DNA from: Verrucomicrobiota bacterium | GTDB lineage: Bacteria; Verrucomicrobiota; Verrucomicrobiia; Chthoniobacterales; UBA10450 | DNA: 6,238 nt | NCBI GenBank assembly: GCA_003219095.1 | Contig: QHPM01000263.1 | Coordinates: 1 to 6,238, forward strand | Direction: 5' to 3' | Shown: positions 1-6,238 of the stretch, in pieces | Layout of the letters: every line of letters begins with the position of its first letter | How positions within the stretch are numbered: position 1 is the first letter of the stretch | The notes under the pieces: generated by a model | Databases searched by the model: none | Told to the model about the DNA's origin: nothing | Seen by the model: the letters and a program-made list of their open reading frames with translations, nothing else | Translations under genes and position numbers: made by a program

Positions 1-1005
1 AGCCTTGAGTGCGCCGCTTGCCACGCCGACGCGCACGTTATGCAGGCATCCGCCGTTAAGGGTGTCCAGTTGCCCGCGTCAGCTTTCCGGATTCATCCAG
101 TTAGACCGATGCAGGTAGCCTTCGAATTGCCGCGTCCGCCACGCGGTTTCACAAACACGTTCGCATCGTTCTGGTCGGATCATCCGGAGTTCCAGCTCAA
201 ACGCGACCATGCACGCGACCCCGACGTGCTGCGCTTTAATCATCAACGTCATTATGCGTCTGATATTCCACTGTTAAATGGCCAAAAACTCGACTGCATC
301 TCCTGCCACAAAATTGACGAGGAAGGCCGTTACATGAGAAGAATCAGTTTCGCCGCCAACTGTCAGGCTTGTCATTCGCTGCAATTCGATCCGCGGAATC
401 CCGAGTTGATGTTGCCGCATGGTGACTCTGACGCGGTGCGAGCGTTCCTGCGCACGTTATCGACGCAGTACGCTGAGCTCGCCGCAAAACGCGGTCTCAA
501 ATCCAATGAGATCCAAAAGTTCGTGGTTCAAGAGCTGGTTCGGTTACGCGACGCCCATCGATCAATCGAAGACATCGAGCGCGACATTTTCTTTACGACA
601 AATCCGTACAAGCCGCAGCAGACCATTCCCGGGCAGACGCGAGGCTCGTTCTACGGATGCGCTGTCTGCCACGAAGTCAAACCGACTGCCGGTGCCGGGC
701 CGCTCGTGACCAAACCGGTCTTGTTCGACCGCTGGATGACACATGCGAATTTCAACCACGCGAAGCACGCCAGTGTGAAATGTGATGACTGTCACCACGC
801 AACCCAAAGCCGCGAAACGTCAGACATCCTGATGCCTGACAAAGCAAGCTGCGTGAGATGCCATAGTCCACAAGGTAAAGTCATCGCCGAATGCATGACC
901 TGCCACACCTACCATGCGCCGCCGCAACTTGCCGCCAACCCTTCTCAAGGCCGCCCAAGCAGTTTCAAGCAGATGCTTTTGGATACAAAGAAAGCAACAC
1001 CCTAG
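1..1005 (+). CDS. Multiheme cytochrome c (c3/c7-like), 5'-truncated by the window edge
   Basis: This is the C-terminal 334 residues of a heme-rich electron-transfer protein, presumably periplasmic or facing the periplasm. Seven CXXCH heme sites are visible: CAACH (bases 10-24), CISCH (295-309), CQACH (361-375), CAVCH (658-672), CDDCH (781-795), CVRCH (850-864) and CMTCH (892-906). Two F-N-H-x-x-H motifs (residues 79-84 and 251-256 of the visible part) precede heme pairs. This is the usual placement of distal histidine ligands in class III (c3/c7) cytochromes and suggests bis-His, low-potential hemes. The first ATG (base 40) is not the start, because the frame is open to base 1 and already contains a heme site there. 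Signal peptide, any membrane anchor and possibly more hemes lie upstream. Residues about 126-219 form a charged, probably helical stretch without heme. It ends at TAG, convergent with the decaheme gene. The cytochrome identity is secure; the electron partner is unknown. Confidence 0.93.
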   Translation, partial: SLECAACHADAHVMQASAVKGVQLPASAFRIHPVRPMQVAFELPRPPRGFTNTFASFWSDHPEFQLKRDHARDPDVLRFNHQRHYASDIPLLNGQKLDCISCHKIDEEGRYMRRISFAANCQACHSLQFDPRNPELMLPHGDSDAVRAFLRTLSTQYAELAAKRGLKSNEIQKFVVQELVRLRDAHRSIEDIERDIFFTTNPYKPQQTIPGQTRGSFYGCAVCHEVKPTAGAGPLVTKPVLFDRWMTHANFNHAKHASVKCDDCHHATQSRETSDILMPDKASCVRCHSPQGKVIAECMTCHTYHAPPQLAANPSQGRPSSFKQMLLDTKKATP

Positions 1006-1039
1006 ACGTCGTTCCGATTCCCAGAGCATGTGGCTATTT

Positions 1040-1058
1040 CCCCCGTATTATCGGCGGG
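1040..1058 (+). terminator. Weak hairpin between convergent genes, possible terminator
   Basis: CCCCCG (1040-1045) can pair with CGGCGGG (1052-1058) across a TATTAT loop, giving six base pairs with one bulged C. It lies 35 bases after the + strand stop and 34 bases beyond the - strand stop, where a shared terminator would be expected. There is no T-tract right after it on the + strand (only TTTT at 1072-1075) and none on the - strand, so this is at best a poor intrinsic terminator. A second small palindrome, TCGCGTTCGCGA (1075-1086), lies beside it. Nothing else is visible in the 86-base gap. Confidence 0.2.
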
Positions 1059-1091
1059 ATTAGAAGAATCGTTTTCGCGTTCGCGACGCCA

Positions 1092-4000
1092 CTACGGAGA
1101 CAAATTCGGCGCGGGCATTGGCTCGGCCTGAGGAACGATAGGCGCGACTGTTGGAGTTGGAGCAGGCCGAAGTATTTCGCCTCGCCGAGTCAATAGATCA
1201 GCGCCTTCGCGTACCACTTCCTCAACGCGAAACTGGTCACCAGTACCATCGTGCCGGAAGAATGGTTGCATCTCGGACAGGCTAAATGGGCGTGACCCCC
1301 GGCGACCGAAGACCACAGTTTGTCCGCCTGTCTCATCTACTACGCGATCACGCTCCAAACCGCGCGAAACACAAATTGCTTCGCCCTTGGTGAGATAAGT
1401 CGCGATCAGCTTGGGATTCGGACGCGGACTAAATCCCTGCGCGCCGGGAACTGTGTCCGGCGAAATGAGCTGCAACACGCGAAGCCCATTCTTGCCATCC
1501 GCGACAAGCGCGAACTCAGATGCATTAACACTACCAATCTGCACTGCGCGGGTGTCGTTGAGCGCGCCATCTGCGTTAAATATCTGATCGAGCCGTGGTC
1601 GCTCGGGGTTCTCGACATCCACAATCGCAAGACCCTCTGGACCATTCGCGATATATGCATAGGTGCGCGCCAAATAAAGACGATGTGCGTACCGCAAAGG
1701 GACGACGGCTCCGCGAACAGGAATTGGCACCGTGGGATCCGCAATGTCGAGGACTTTCAAACCATCATCGTCCGTCACGAAAGCGTAGCGAAATTGGATT
1801 GCGACACAGCGCGGATTGCGTAAGAAAGCGCCGGAATATTGACCCGCTAAACGCGGGTGCATTGGATCGGTGCAATCGACAACAAATAGTCCGCGAGGTG
1901 TTGTGACATAGAGGCGATGGCCCGCTGCGACGATGTAGCTGGCGCCGGTTAGCACGCCGTCGGGATTAAAGGTGACATCGCGATGCAGGAAGTTGTTGTC
2001 CGGATTACCGTCCACAAGCGTGGCCACATTTGATCCCACGATTCCTTCCTCGCGGTCCGACACATAGACAAAGGCATAGAAGAGATCGATCGGTTGCTCT
2101 TCGTTCTCGGGAAGGCGCGTTCGCGCCGGATCCAGCGCGAGTGTACTGGGAAGAGCGACCGCGGTTGCAAACCTCGTCTGCACACGCGTGCGTTGGCCGA
2201 GCGGCGAAACCGGCGCGCTTACCATTCGCTCTGAGAAACCTTTCTGATCAATGTTCGCAACATCAAACACTTCCAATCCACCGGGTCCGTTTGCGGTGTA
2301 AACGTATTCGCCACGAAGCACGATATCCTGAACATCGTGTCCGCTGTGTTCGTACGCCTCTTGCAATTTAATTCCCGCAGCCATATGCCGGGCGTAGTTC
2401 GCTGGATAAGCGATCTGCTGGAGATGACTGCCAATCACAGCTTGCGGCTCCGTTGCCTCTGTCCAAATCACTGCGTTGAACCCGGCGCGCCCGCAGCCGA
2501 CGTAGGCGTAACGTCCGAAAAAATTCACTGTGCCCGTGCCAAACCCGAGGAGCTGCGCCATCCAGGCATTGTTATCGTTCGCTTTGGAGAGGTGACAATC
2601 GGTGCAGTTCTTGGTCGTTCCGACGCTACTCGTCGTGTGCGGAAAATGCGGATTGAACGCCTGCCCGCTGTAGCCTTCAGCACTGATCGTCTGCTGCTGC
2701 GAGTAAACCCATTCGCGATTTGAATTTTGCGAGCTGACCACCACCGCGCTCGACGAACGGATTACCGCCATCCGATTTTTTTTTACCGTCCCGTCAATTC
2801 CAAGCATGAACACATCGTCTCGCACGACCTGCGGATTGTAGGTGGTGAAGTTCCTTTCTGTAACACCTTCGAATTTGTTCTGGGGGACGCGCTGATTCGC
2901 CTTCATCGGCAAGTGACACCCAAAGCAGCTTGTTGCCCAGGAGGTATGGCAGACCTGGCAATCCATCGCACTGTTATCGTGCGCGAGTTTGACCCGGCGG
3001 TCTGCGGGCGAGGCGGCATTTACCCCCCATGTTTTGCCGTTACGCAAAAGCGTTTTGGCATAGGCGGACTTCGGATTGTAGTGCGGCGATGCCGGATCAA
3101 CCGTATCGATCGTCTGCGGAATTTCCCAGCGAATTTCGGGCGACATGCTGGACTGTTGCCAAAGCTTGTTGCCCTCCCACGCAAACCTGGGGCCAAAGGA
3201 GGTGTTACTGGTATTGAGCAAATCGATTTTGCCTGCGTTGCCCGTCGTGACAAGGTTCGGCCGCTCCCTGATTGTCCCATGGCAATCGACGCAGCCGATG
3301 GTCGTAGCGTTTCGCGGTTCGCCGTAGAGCATGCCGTTCCCGTGCACGTCGACGTCAAAATGGCAATCACCGCACTGCATGCCGTGTGCTAAATGCACAT
3401 CTTTTAGATGAACTGCCTTCGAAAATTTTTGCGGATCGGAGTCCGAAATCAGTTTGTCGTCGATGTCGAGTAGATTGCCTTTCCGATCGTGCTTGAAAAC
3501 GGCACGAAAAACCCATCCATGTCCATGATAGTCGGCAAATTGCGTGTCTTTCAGCTGTGAATTTAACTCCGATACGCGCTCGACAAAATCACGGTCACCC
3601 CACAAACCTCGTGCCGCTGCTGCTTCTGGGTTTACCTGGGTCGCGCGCACAAGCTGATCTTCTGAGGTGTAACCCAGATACGGATTAACGAAGAGGTTGC
3701 CCTGGTGCATGTGGCAATTCATGCACTGACTTGAGGGAATCGAACGAGTAAACTGGTGGATGATCGGATGGCCCCGCTCGTTCTTTGGAATAGTTGGATC
3801 CGCGCTGAAGCTCAACCCTTGATGGCCATACTTGCTCCACCAGCCGGAGTTCGTCGGCGAACGATCATTTGCGTAGACAACATGGCAGGCTGAGCACCCG
3901 CTCGATCGGTAATCGCCCGCATGATCGCTGCTGCCCAGGAAATCTAATAGCGGATCGTGGAGTCGTGTCTTTTGAAGACCAAGAAATACCGGGTCAGTCC

Positions 4001-4826
4001 GATTTAGCGTTCCAAGACCTCGTTCGGAAAGCCGCCGTTCAGGGCGTCCGGGTGGCTCTTCGCTGGTCGGCAGCCCAAGTGACAGCTGTTCCCGTTCACC
4101 CTTTTCGAAGATGCGCAGAATATTCCCGGGATTACTGAGGTTAAAACGCGGTAACGGTTCGATAAACGGTAGGATTCCCCGTGATTTGGTGTCTTGCGGG
4201 CTAACGGGAGAGTAGTTGAGGAGTCTTAATGGCACCCCGTCAGGATCGTAGGCCTGGCCAAAGCGGTAGTTCTTATGGTTGAAAGAGCCATTATTATAAA
4301 GAGCCGCTCCCCAGAGCGTCGCACCGTGACGCATCATGCTGTGCTTAACATTTCGGACAATCTCGCCGTGACAAAGCCCGCAGCTCTGTTTTGCCACCCG
4401 CAAATCGCCGGGGTTCATGAAACGGATGAACTCTGGCGACTCGTGATTCAGCCACGCGTTCGAGTTCGGCGGATTGGCGGATGTCTTCCAGAATTCCGGA
4501 TGCCGAGGGGAAACATGAGCCTGCTCCTTCGCAAGTCCGCGAGTTGAATTCCCCCCGTGGCAATCGGTGCAACCGAGGACGACGTGTGATGCTTTGTGCA
4601 TCGGCTCGACCCCATTATGACATTGCAAGCAACCAGCGCTCTTGGCGTTAGCTTCCGCCTGCGTCTGATCAACCCACGTCCGCCGCAATGGTGAAACCGG
4701 GTGCGTCACGGAGATGTTTGGCGAAACTGAGGTTGGTGGCCCGAACGCCTGCTCCGGCTCCTGTCCGAGGAGAACGCGAGCCGTGCCAAACAGCATTAGC
4801 GCAGATGTAATTGTCGCGTGCTTCAA
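1092..4826 (-). CDS. Secreted decaheme cytochrome c with C-terminal LVIVD-type beta-propeller
   Basis: This 1244-residue exported protein probably moves electrons through covalently bound hemes. Order: signal peptide (about 1-21, K2-H3, then a hydrophobic run ending VLLG-QEPE, no lipobox Cys); heme region with ten CXXCH at residues 66, 86, 149, 311, 368, 485, 512, 623, 634 and 741; about seven propeller blades (769-1124); an extra module (about 1145-1220); a Pro/Ala-rich tail (1221-1244). Many non-motif histidines (for example H77, H81, H162, H167, H373, H477, H481) could be distal ligands. The start is TTG at 4826-4824: the codon just upstream in frame is the TGA of the barrel gene, and the next candidate, ATG at residue 11 (4796), would destroy the signal peptide. 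No Shine-Dalgarno is evident, so translation probably relies on coupling to the upstream gene. Cytochrome and propeller calls are firm; whether it is periplasmic, barrel-inserted or surface-exposed, and its electron acceptor, are unknown. I do not recognise a named gene. Confidence 0.93.
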   Translation of the reverse strand: MKHATITSALMLFGTARVLLGQEPEQAFGPPTSVSPNISVTHPVSPLRRTWVDQTQAEANAKSAGCLQCHNGVEPMHKASHVVLGCTDCHGGNSTRGLAKEQAHVSPRHPEFWKTSANPPNSNAWLNHESPEFIRFMNPGDLRVAKQSCGLCHGEIVRNVKHSMMRHGATLWGAALYNNGSFNHKNYRFGQAYDPDGVPLRLLNYSPVSPQDTKSRGILPFIEPLPRFNLSNPGNILRIFEKGEREQLSLGLPTSEEPPGRPERRLSERGLGTLNRTDPVFLGLQKTRLHDPLLDFLGSSDHAGDYRSSGCSACHVVYANDRSPTNSGWWSKYGHQGLSFSADPTIPKNERGHPIIHQFTRSIPSSQCMNCHMHQGNLFVNPYLGYTSEDQLVRATQVNPEAAAARGLWGDRDFVERVSELNSQLKDTQFADYHGHGWVFRAVFKHDRKGNLLDIDDKLISDSDPQKFSKAVHLKDVHLAHGMQCGDCHFDVDVHGNGMLYGEPRNATTIGCVDCHGTIRERPNLVTTGNAGKIDLLNTSNTSFGPRFAWEGNKLWQQSSMSPEIRWEIPQTIDTVDPASPHYNPKSAYAKTLLRNGKTWGVNAASPADRRVKLAHDNSAMDCQVCHTSWATSCFGCHLPMKANQRVPQNKFEGVTERNFTTYNPQVVRDDVFMLGIDGTVKKNRMAVIRSSSAVVVSSQNSNREWVYSQQQTISAEGYSGQAFNPHFPHTTSSVGTTKNCTDCHLSKANDNNAWMAQLLGFGTGTVNFFGRYAYVGCGRAGFNAVIWTEATEPQAVIGSHLQQIAYPANYARHMAAGIKLQEAYEHSGHDVQDIVLRGEYVYTANGPGGLEVFDVANIDQKGFSERMVSAPVSPLGQRTRVQTRFATAVALPSTLALDPARTRLPENEEQPIDLFYAFVYVSDREEGIVGSNVATLVDGNPDNNFLHRDVTFNPDGVLTGASYIVAAGHRLYVTTPRGLFVVDCTDPMHPRLAGQYSGAFLRNPRCVAIQFRYAFVTDDDGLKVLDIADPTVPIPVRGAVVPLRYAHRLYLARTYAYIANGPEGLAIVDVENPERPRLDQIFNADGALNDTRAVQIGSVNASEFALVADGKNGLRVLQLISPDTVPGAQGFSPRPNPKLIATYLTKGEAICVSRGLERDRVVDETGGQTVVFGRRGSRPFSLSEMQPFFRHDGTGDQFRVEEVVREGADLLTRRGEILRPAPTPTVAPIVPQAEPMPAPNLSP
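1455..2522 (-). repeat. About seven LVIVD-type beta-propeller repeats
   Basis: Residues about 769-1124 hold degenerate repeats following the pattern aromatic-hydrophobic-Tyr-(V/A)-(A/T)-x-G-x-x-G-L-x-V-(V/F/L)-D-(V/I), often followed by a P-x-x-P-type turn. The clearest units begin near residues 836 (YVYTANGPGGLEVFDV), 967 (RLYVTTPRGLFVVDC), 1009 (YAFVTDDDGLKVLDI), 1051 (YAYIANGPEGLAIVDV) and 1101 (FALVADGKNGLRVLQL). Weaker units are near 769 (YAYVGCGRAGFNAVIW) and 915 (AFVYVSDREEG). Seven units would close a seven-bladed propeller. LVIVD repeats are known mostly from extracytoplasmic bacterial proteins. The repeats are protein-level only; the DNA is too diverged for recombination between units to be likely. 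Confidence 0.8.
2592..4631 (-). other. Ten-heme region of the decaheme-propeller protein
   Basis: The ten CXXCH sites lie, in protein order, at bases 4617-4631 (CLQCH), 4557-4571 (CTDCH), 4368-4382 (CGLCH), 3882-3896 (CSACH), 3711-3725 (CMNCH), 3360-3374 (CGDCH), 3279-3293 (CVDCH), 2946-2960 (CQVCH), 2913-2927 (CFGCH) and 2592-2606 (CTDCH). Three close pairs (1-2, 6-7, 8-9) and one looser pair (4-5) are separated by long heme-free stretches of about 95-160 residues. The density is low for a multiheme cytochrome, so the heme region must contain substantial non-heme structure. No CXXCK or longer CX(n)CH variant was seen. Confidence 0.95.
2776..2784 (-). repeat. A9 homopolymer inside the decaheme-propeller gene
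   Basis: Nine consecutive A residues on the coding strand span codons 681-684 (V-K-K-N), between heme 9 and heme 10. Runs of this length can cause polymerase slippage. An extra A leads to a TGA about 35 codons later, and loss of one A gives a TAA within about five codons. Either shift would yield a nine-heme product without heme 10 or the propeller. Whether slippage occurs cannot be seen here; as read, the frame is intact. Confidence 0.9.
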
Positions 4827-4829
4827 TCA
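4824..4829 (-). promoter_or_regulatory. Stop-start junction TGA-TTG coupling barrel and cytochrome genes
   Basis: On the coding strand the barrel gene ends TTC-ACT-TAC-TGA and the next codon in the same frame is TTG, the proposed start of the decaheme gene. There is no gap and no recognisable Shine-Dalgarno in the preceding 20 bases. This layout fits termination-reinitiation by the same ribosome, which would tie the amount of cytochrome to the amount of barrel. It decides the start choice, since nothing upstream in frame can belong to the cytochrome. Confidence 0.75.
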
Positions 4830-6238
4830 GTAAGTGAACGTCATGGTAAAGAGTGCACTGTAGAGAAAATCATCTACCTTGCCGGGCGGTGGGTTGTGGA
4901 ACCCAAACACTGGCCGCGTATTCGTTCGAAAGATATCTTTATAGCCTTCCCCTGGGACGAGAACGCCAAAGCCAGCGCTGAGAATAACATTTTCTGTAAG
5001 CAGCGGCCGCCATTGCAACCCCAGACTGCAATCTAACCCGATATCATTGCTGGCGTGGTTGGTGAACAACACCTGTTTCGTCACGTCTGTTGTCGCCGTC
5101 CAGATATAGTTCACATTCAAAAACGCTTTGAGCTTGGGCGTAATGTCGGCGTCCATGCCGTAGCCGACAATGACTACGCCGGGATTGACGAAGTTTGACT
5201 GACCTTCAGTCTTGCTGCTGCGGAAATCCGGCACGAGGCTTTCGGGCTGCTTGAAATTCACAGACGTGCCTCCGAGGTTGAATCCCTGGTGAACGTAAAA
5301 GCTAAATGGCCCGCCAATGAAGAACGGGCGGTCGAGAATGGTGTCGAACCCTGTCGCATGCGAGTCCCTGGGATCAGAGTCCCCGCTGGCAAAGAAGCCT
5401 GAGAGTTTGAACCGAAGCCAATCTTTATCGATCGAGAGTTCGATAGCTGCCATCTGCGCGTTGATGGATACGCGTCGCTGTGCGATCCCGTTGAAGCTAT
5501 CCTCGCCAACGACCTCGTAAAAGGCGTGCGAGATGTTCAATCGGCCTATGTGCCCGTCGCCAGTCCATCCAAAGTAATACGATTGCACCGAATGATCTTG
5601 CACCGCCCCGATCGGTGCCGGCCGCACCAGAAAACCGTTTTTGTCGTAATGCCGGCTCGCACCATCAAAGTTCGCGTGAAAGCTGATTTGCGCCGTGTAT
5701 CCATGAGCTAAAAAGTCCTGACGGTACAGGTTCAGCACGAGGATTTGTTGATCGCGTGAATCGAATTCGTTTAAGCCGGAATAGGTGTCCTTTTCGCGCA
5801 TGTCAAAAAAAGCAAGGTTGTACTGCCACCGGTTGTTGTCATAGTTACCAAAAACGCGCACACCAAGATTGGAGTCATTAAAGATGAAGCCTCGAAAGTC
5901 ACTGACGAGGGACTGAATGCCGAATCGCGCCGAGGTGAAATCGTATGTTGTGGACAGATCGCGGATGTGAATTTCGGCGAACGCTTCCTGAAGTGAATAC
6001 CAATCTTTATAACGTGTCGTGTTACGGAGCCGGGGATCAGGATCGAGCACATTTGTTTCCTTCACGTCGGTATAGTTATTGTTGTAGACGGCCAGGAAGC
6101 GCAACGCCCATTGAATTGGAGTGAACGCCGTCTCTCCTTTGAACAGCTCGGCTGCGATCGAAAAATCGTTAGAGACGAAAAGCTGTTCACTGCGTCCGAA
6201 AAACTCAGAGCTGTTCGGTTCCGCAGCACTTACGCCAC
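4827..6238 (-). CDS. Outer-membrane beta-barrel (porin-like) protein, N-terminus outside the window
   Basis: The visible 469 residues are the C-terminal part of a predicted outer-membrane barrel. The frame stays open to base 6238, so the TTG at 6104 is internal and the true start and signal peptide lie to the right. The sequence is rich in alternating hydrophobic/polar strands with aromatic girdle residues, Gly and Asn/Asp turns. It ends in L-F-T-M-T-F-T-Y before TGA, the alternating pattern with a terminal aromatic recognised by the BAM machinery. There are no CXXCH sites and only one visible cysteine, so it does not bind heme c. The stretch R-F-G-I-Q-S-L-V-S-D-F-R-G-F about 100 residues into the visible part resembles barrels of the porin/alginate-export type, but that link is weak. 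It lies directly upstream of, and is coupled to, the decaheme gene, which suggests it anchors, exports or houses that cytochrome. A substrate porin or other transporter role remains possible. Confidence 0.85.
   Translation of the reverse strand, partial: GVSAAEPNSSEFFGRSEQLFVSNDFSIAAELFKGETAFTPIQWALRFLAVYNNNYTDVKETNVLDPDPRLRNTTRYKDWYSLQEAFAEIHIRDLSTTYDFTSARFGIQSLVSDFRGFIFNDSNLGVRVFGNYDNNRWQYNLAFFDMREKDTYSGLNEFDSRDQQILVLNLYRQDFLAHGYTAQISFHANFDGASRHYDKNGFLVRPAPIGAVQDHSVQSYYFGWTGDGHIGRLNISHAFYEVVGEDSFNGIAQRRVSINAQMAAIELSIDKDWLRFKLSGFFASGDSDPRDSHATGFDTILDRPFFIGGPFSFYVHQGFNLGGTSVNFKQPESLVPDFRSSKTEGQSNFVNPGVVIVGYGMDADITPKLKAFLNVNYIWTATTDVTKQVLFTNHASNDIGLDCSLGLQWRPLLTENVILSAGFGVLVPGEGYKDIFRTNTRPVFGFHNPPPGKVDDFLYSALFTMTFTY

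Noticed and set aside
40..1005. Treating the ATG at base 40 as the start of the + strand cytochrome
   Set aside because: The same frame is open to base 1 and encodes CAACH at 10-24, so the ATG is internal to a longer gene.
1075..1086. Palindrome TCGCGTTCGCGA as an operator or terminator
   Set aside because: It is short, has no T-tract on either strand, and lies between convergent gene ends where no promoter is expected.
2476..2496. Cysteine near the first propeller unit (C-G-R-A-G) as a degenerate heme site
   Set aside because: There is no second cysteine or histidine at the required spacing; the segment fits a propeller strand-turn instead.
2727..3392. Long + strand open frame (221 codons) and others such as 1320-1823
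   Set aside because: They lie antisense to the decaheme gene, give Cys/Arg-rich sequence without family features, and are fully explained as shadows of the heme-coding strand.
4827..4829. Barrel and cytochrome as one protein split by a premature stop or sequencing error
   Set aside because: The barrel ends with a proper alternating strand and terminal Tyr, and a signal peptide follows at once, so two separate proteins are the better reading.
4827..6104. Treating the TTG at 6104 as the start of the barrel gene
   Set aside because: The frame continues open to 6238 with barrel-like sequence and there is no signal peptide after 6104; the gene is simply cut by the window edge.

Overview
The window is almost entirely coding and holds three genes. 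Two carry many c-type heme sites and one encodes an outer-membrane beta-barrel, so it looks like part of a respiratory or extracellular-electron-transfer locus of a Gram-negative bacterium. The barrel ends in a typical outer-membrane C-terminal signal, so a diderm host is well supported. The phylum is not: the cytochrome wording resembles what I recall from soil and sediment Acidobacteriota, Verrucomicrobiota or Planctomycetota, but that is recollection, not a search.

Layout. (1) Bases 1-1005, + strand: the 3' part of a multiheme cytochrome c. The frame is open to base 1 and contains a CXXCH site upstream of the first ATG, so the gene begins left of the window; seven heme sites are visible. 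(2) Bases 1006-1091: a short gap between convergent genes with one weak hairpin. (3) Bases 1092-4826, - strand: a 1244-residue secreted protein with ten CXXCH sites in residues 66-745, then about seven LVIVD-type beta-propeller blades (about 769-1124), a short extra domain and a Pro/Ala-rich tail. (4) Bases 4827-6238, - strand: the C-terminal 469 residues of a beta-barrel protein whose start lies right of the window. Its TGA stop is followed with no gap, and in the same frame, by the TTG start of the decaheme gene, so these two genes form a tightly coupled operon transcribed right to left. The promoters of both transcription units lie outside the window.

Working model (inference): the barrel sits in the outer membrane, and the decaheme-propeller protein is exported and works with it, either inside or on the barrel or at the cell surface, in the manner of porin-cytochrome conduits. 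The convergent seven-heme cytochrome could be a periplasmic or membrane-attached electron carrier feeding the same path. I recognise none of the three as a named gene, and no substrate can be read from the sequence. There are no RNA genes, insertion sequences, CRISPR arrays or obvious foreign segments.
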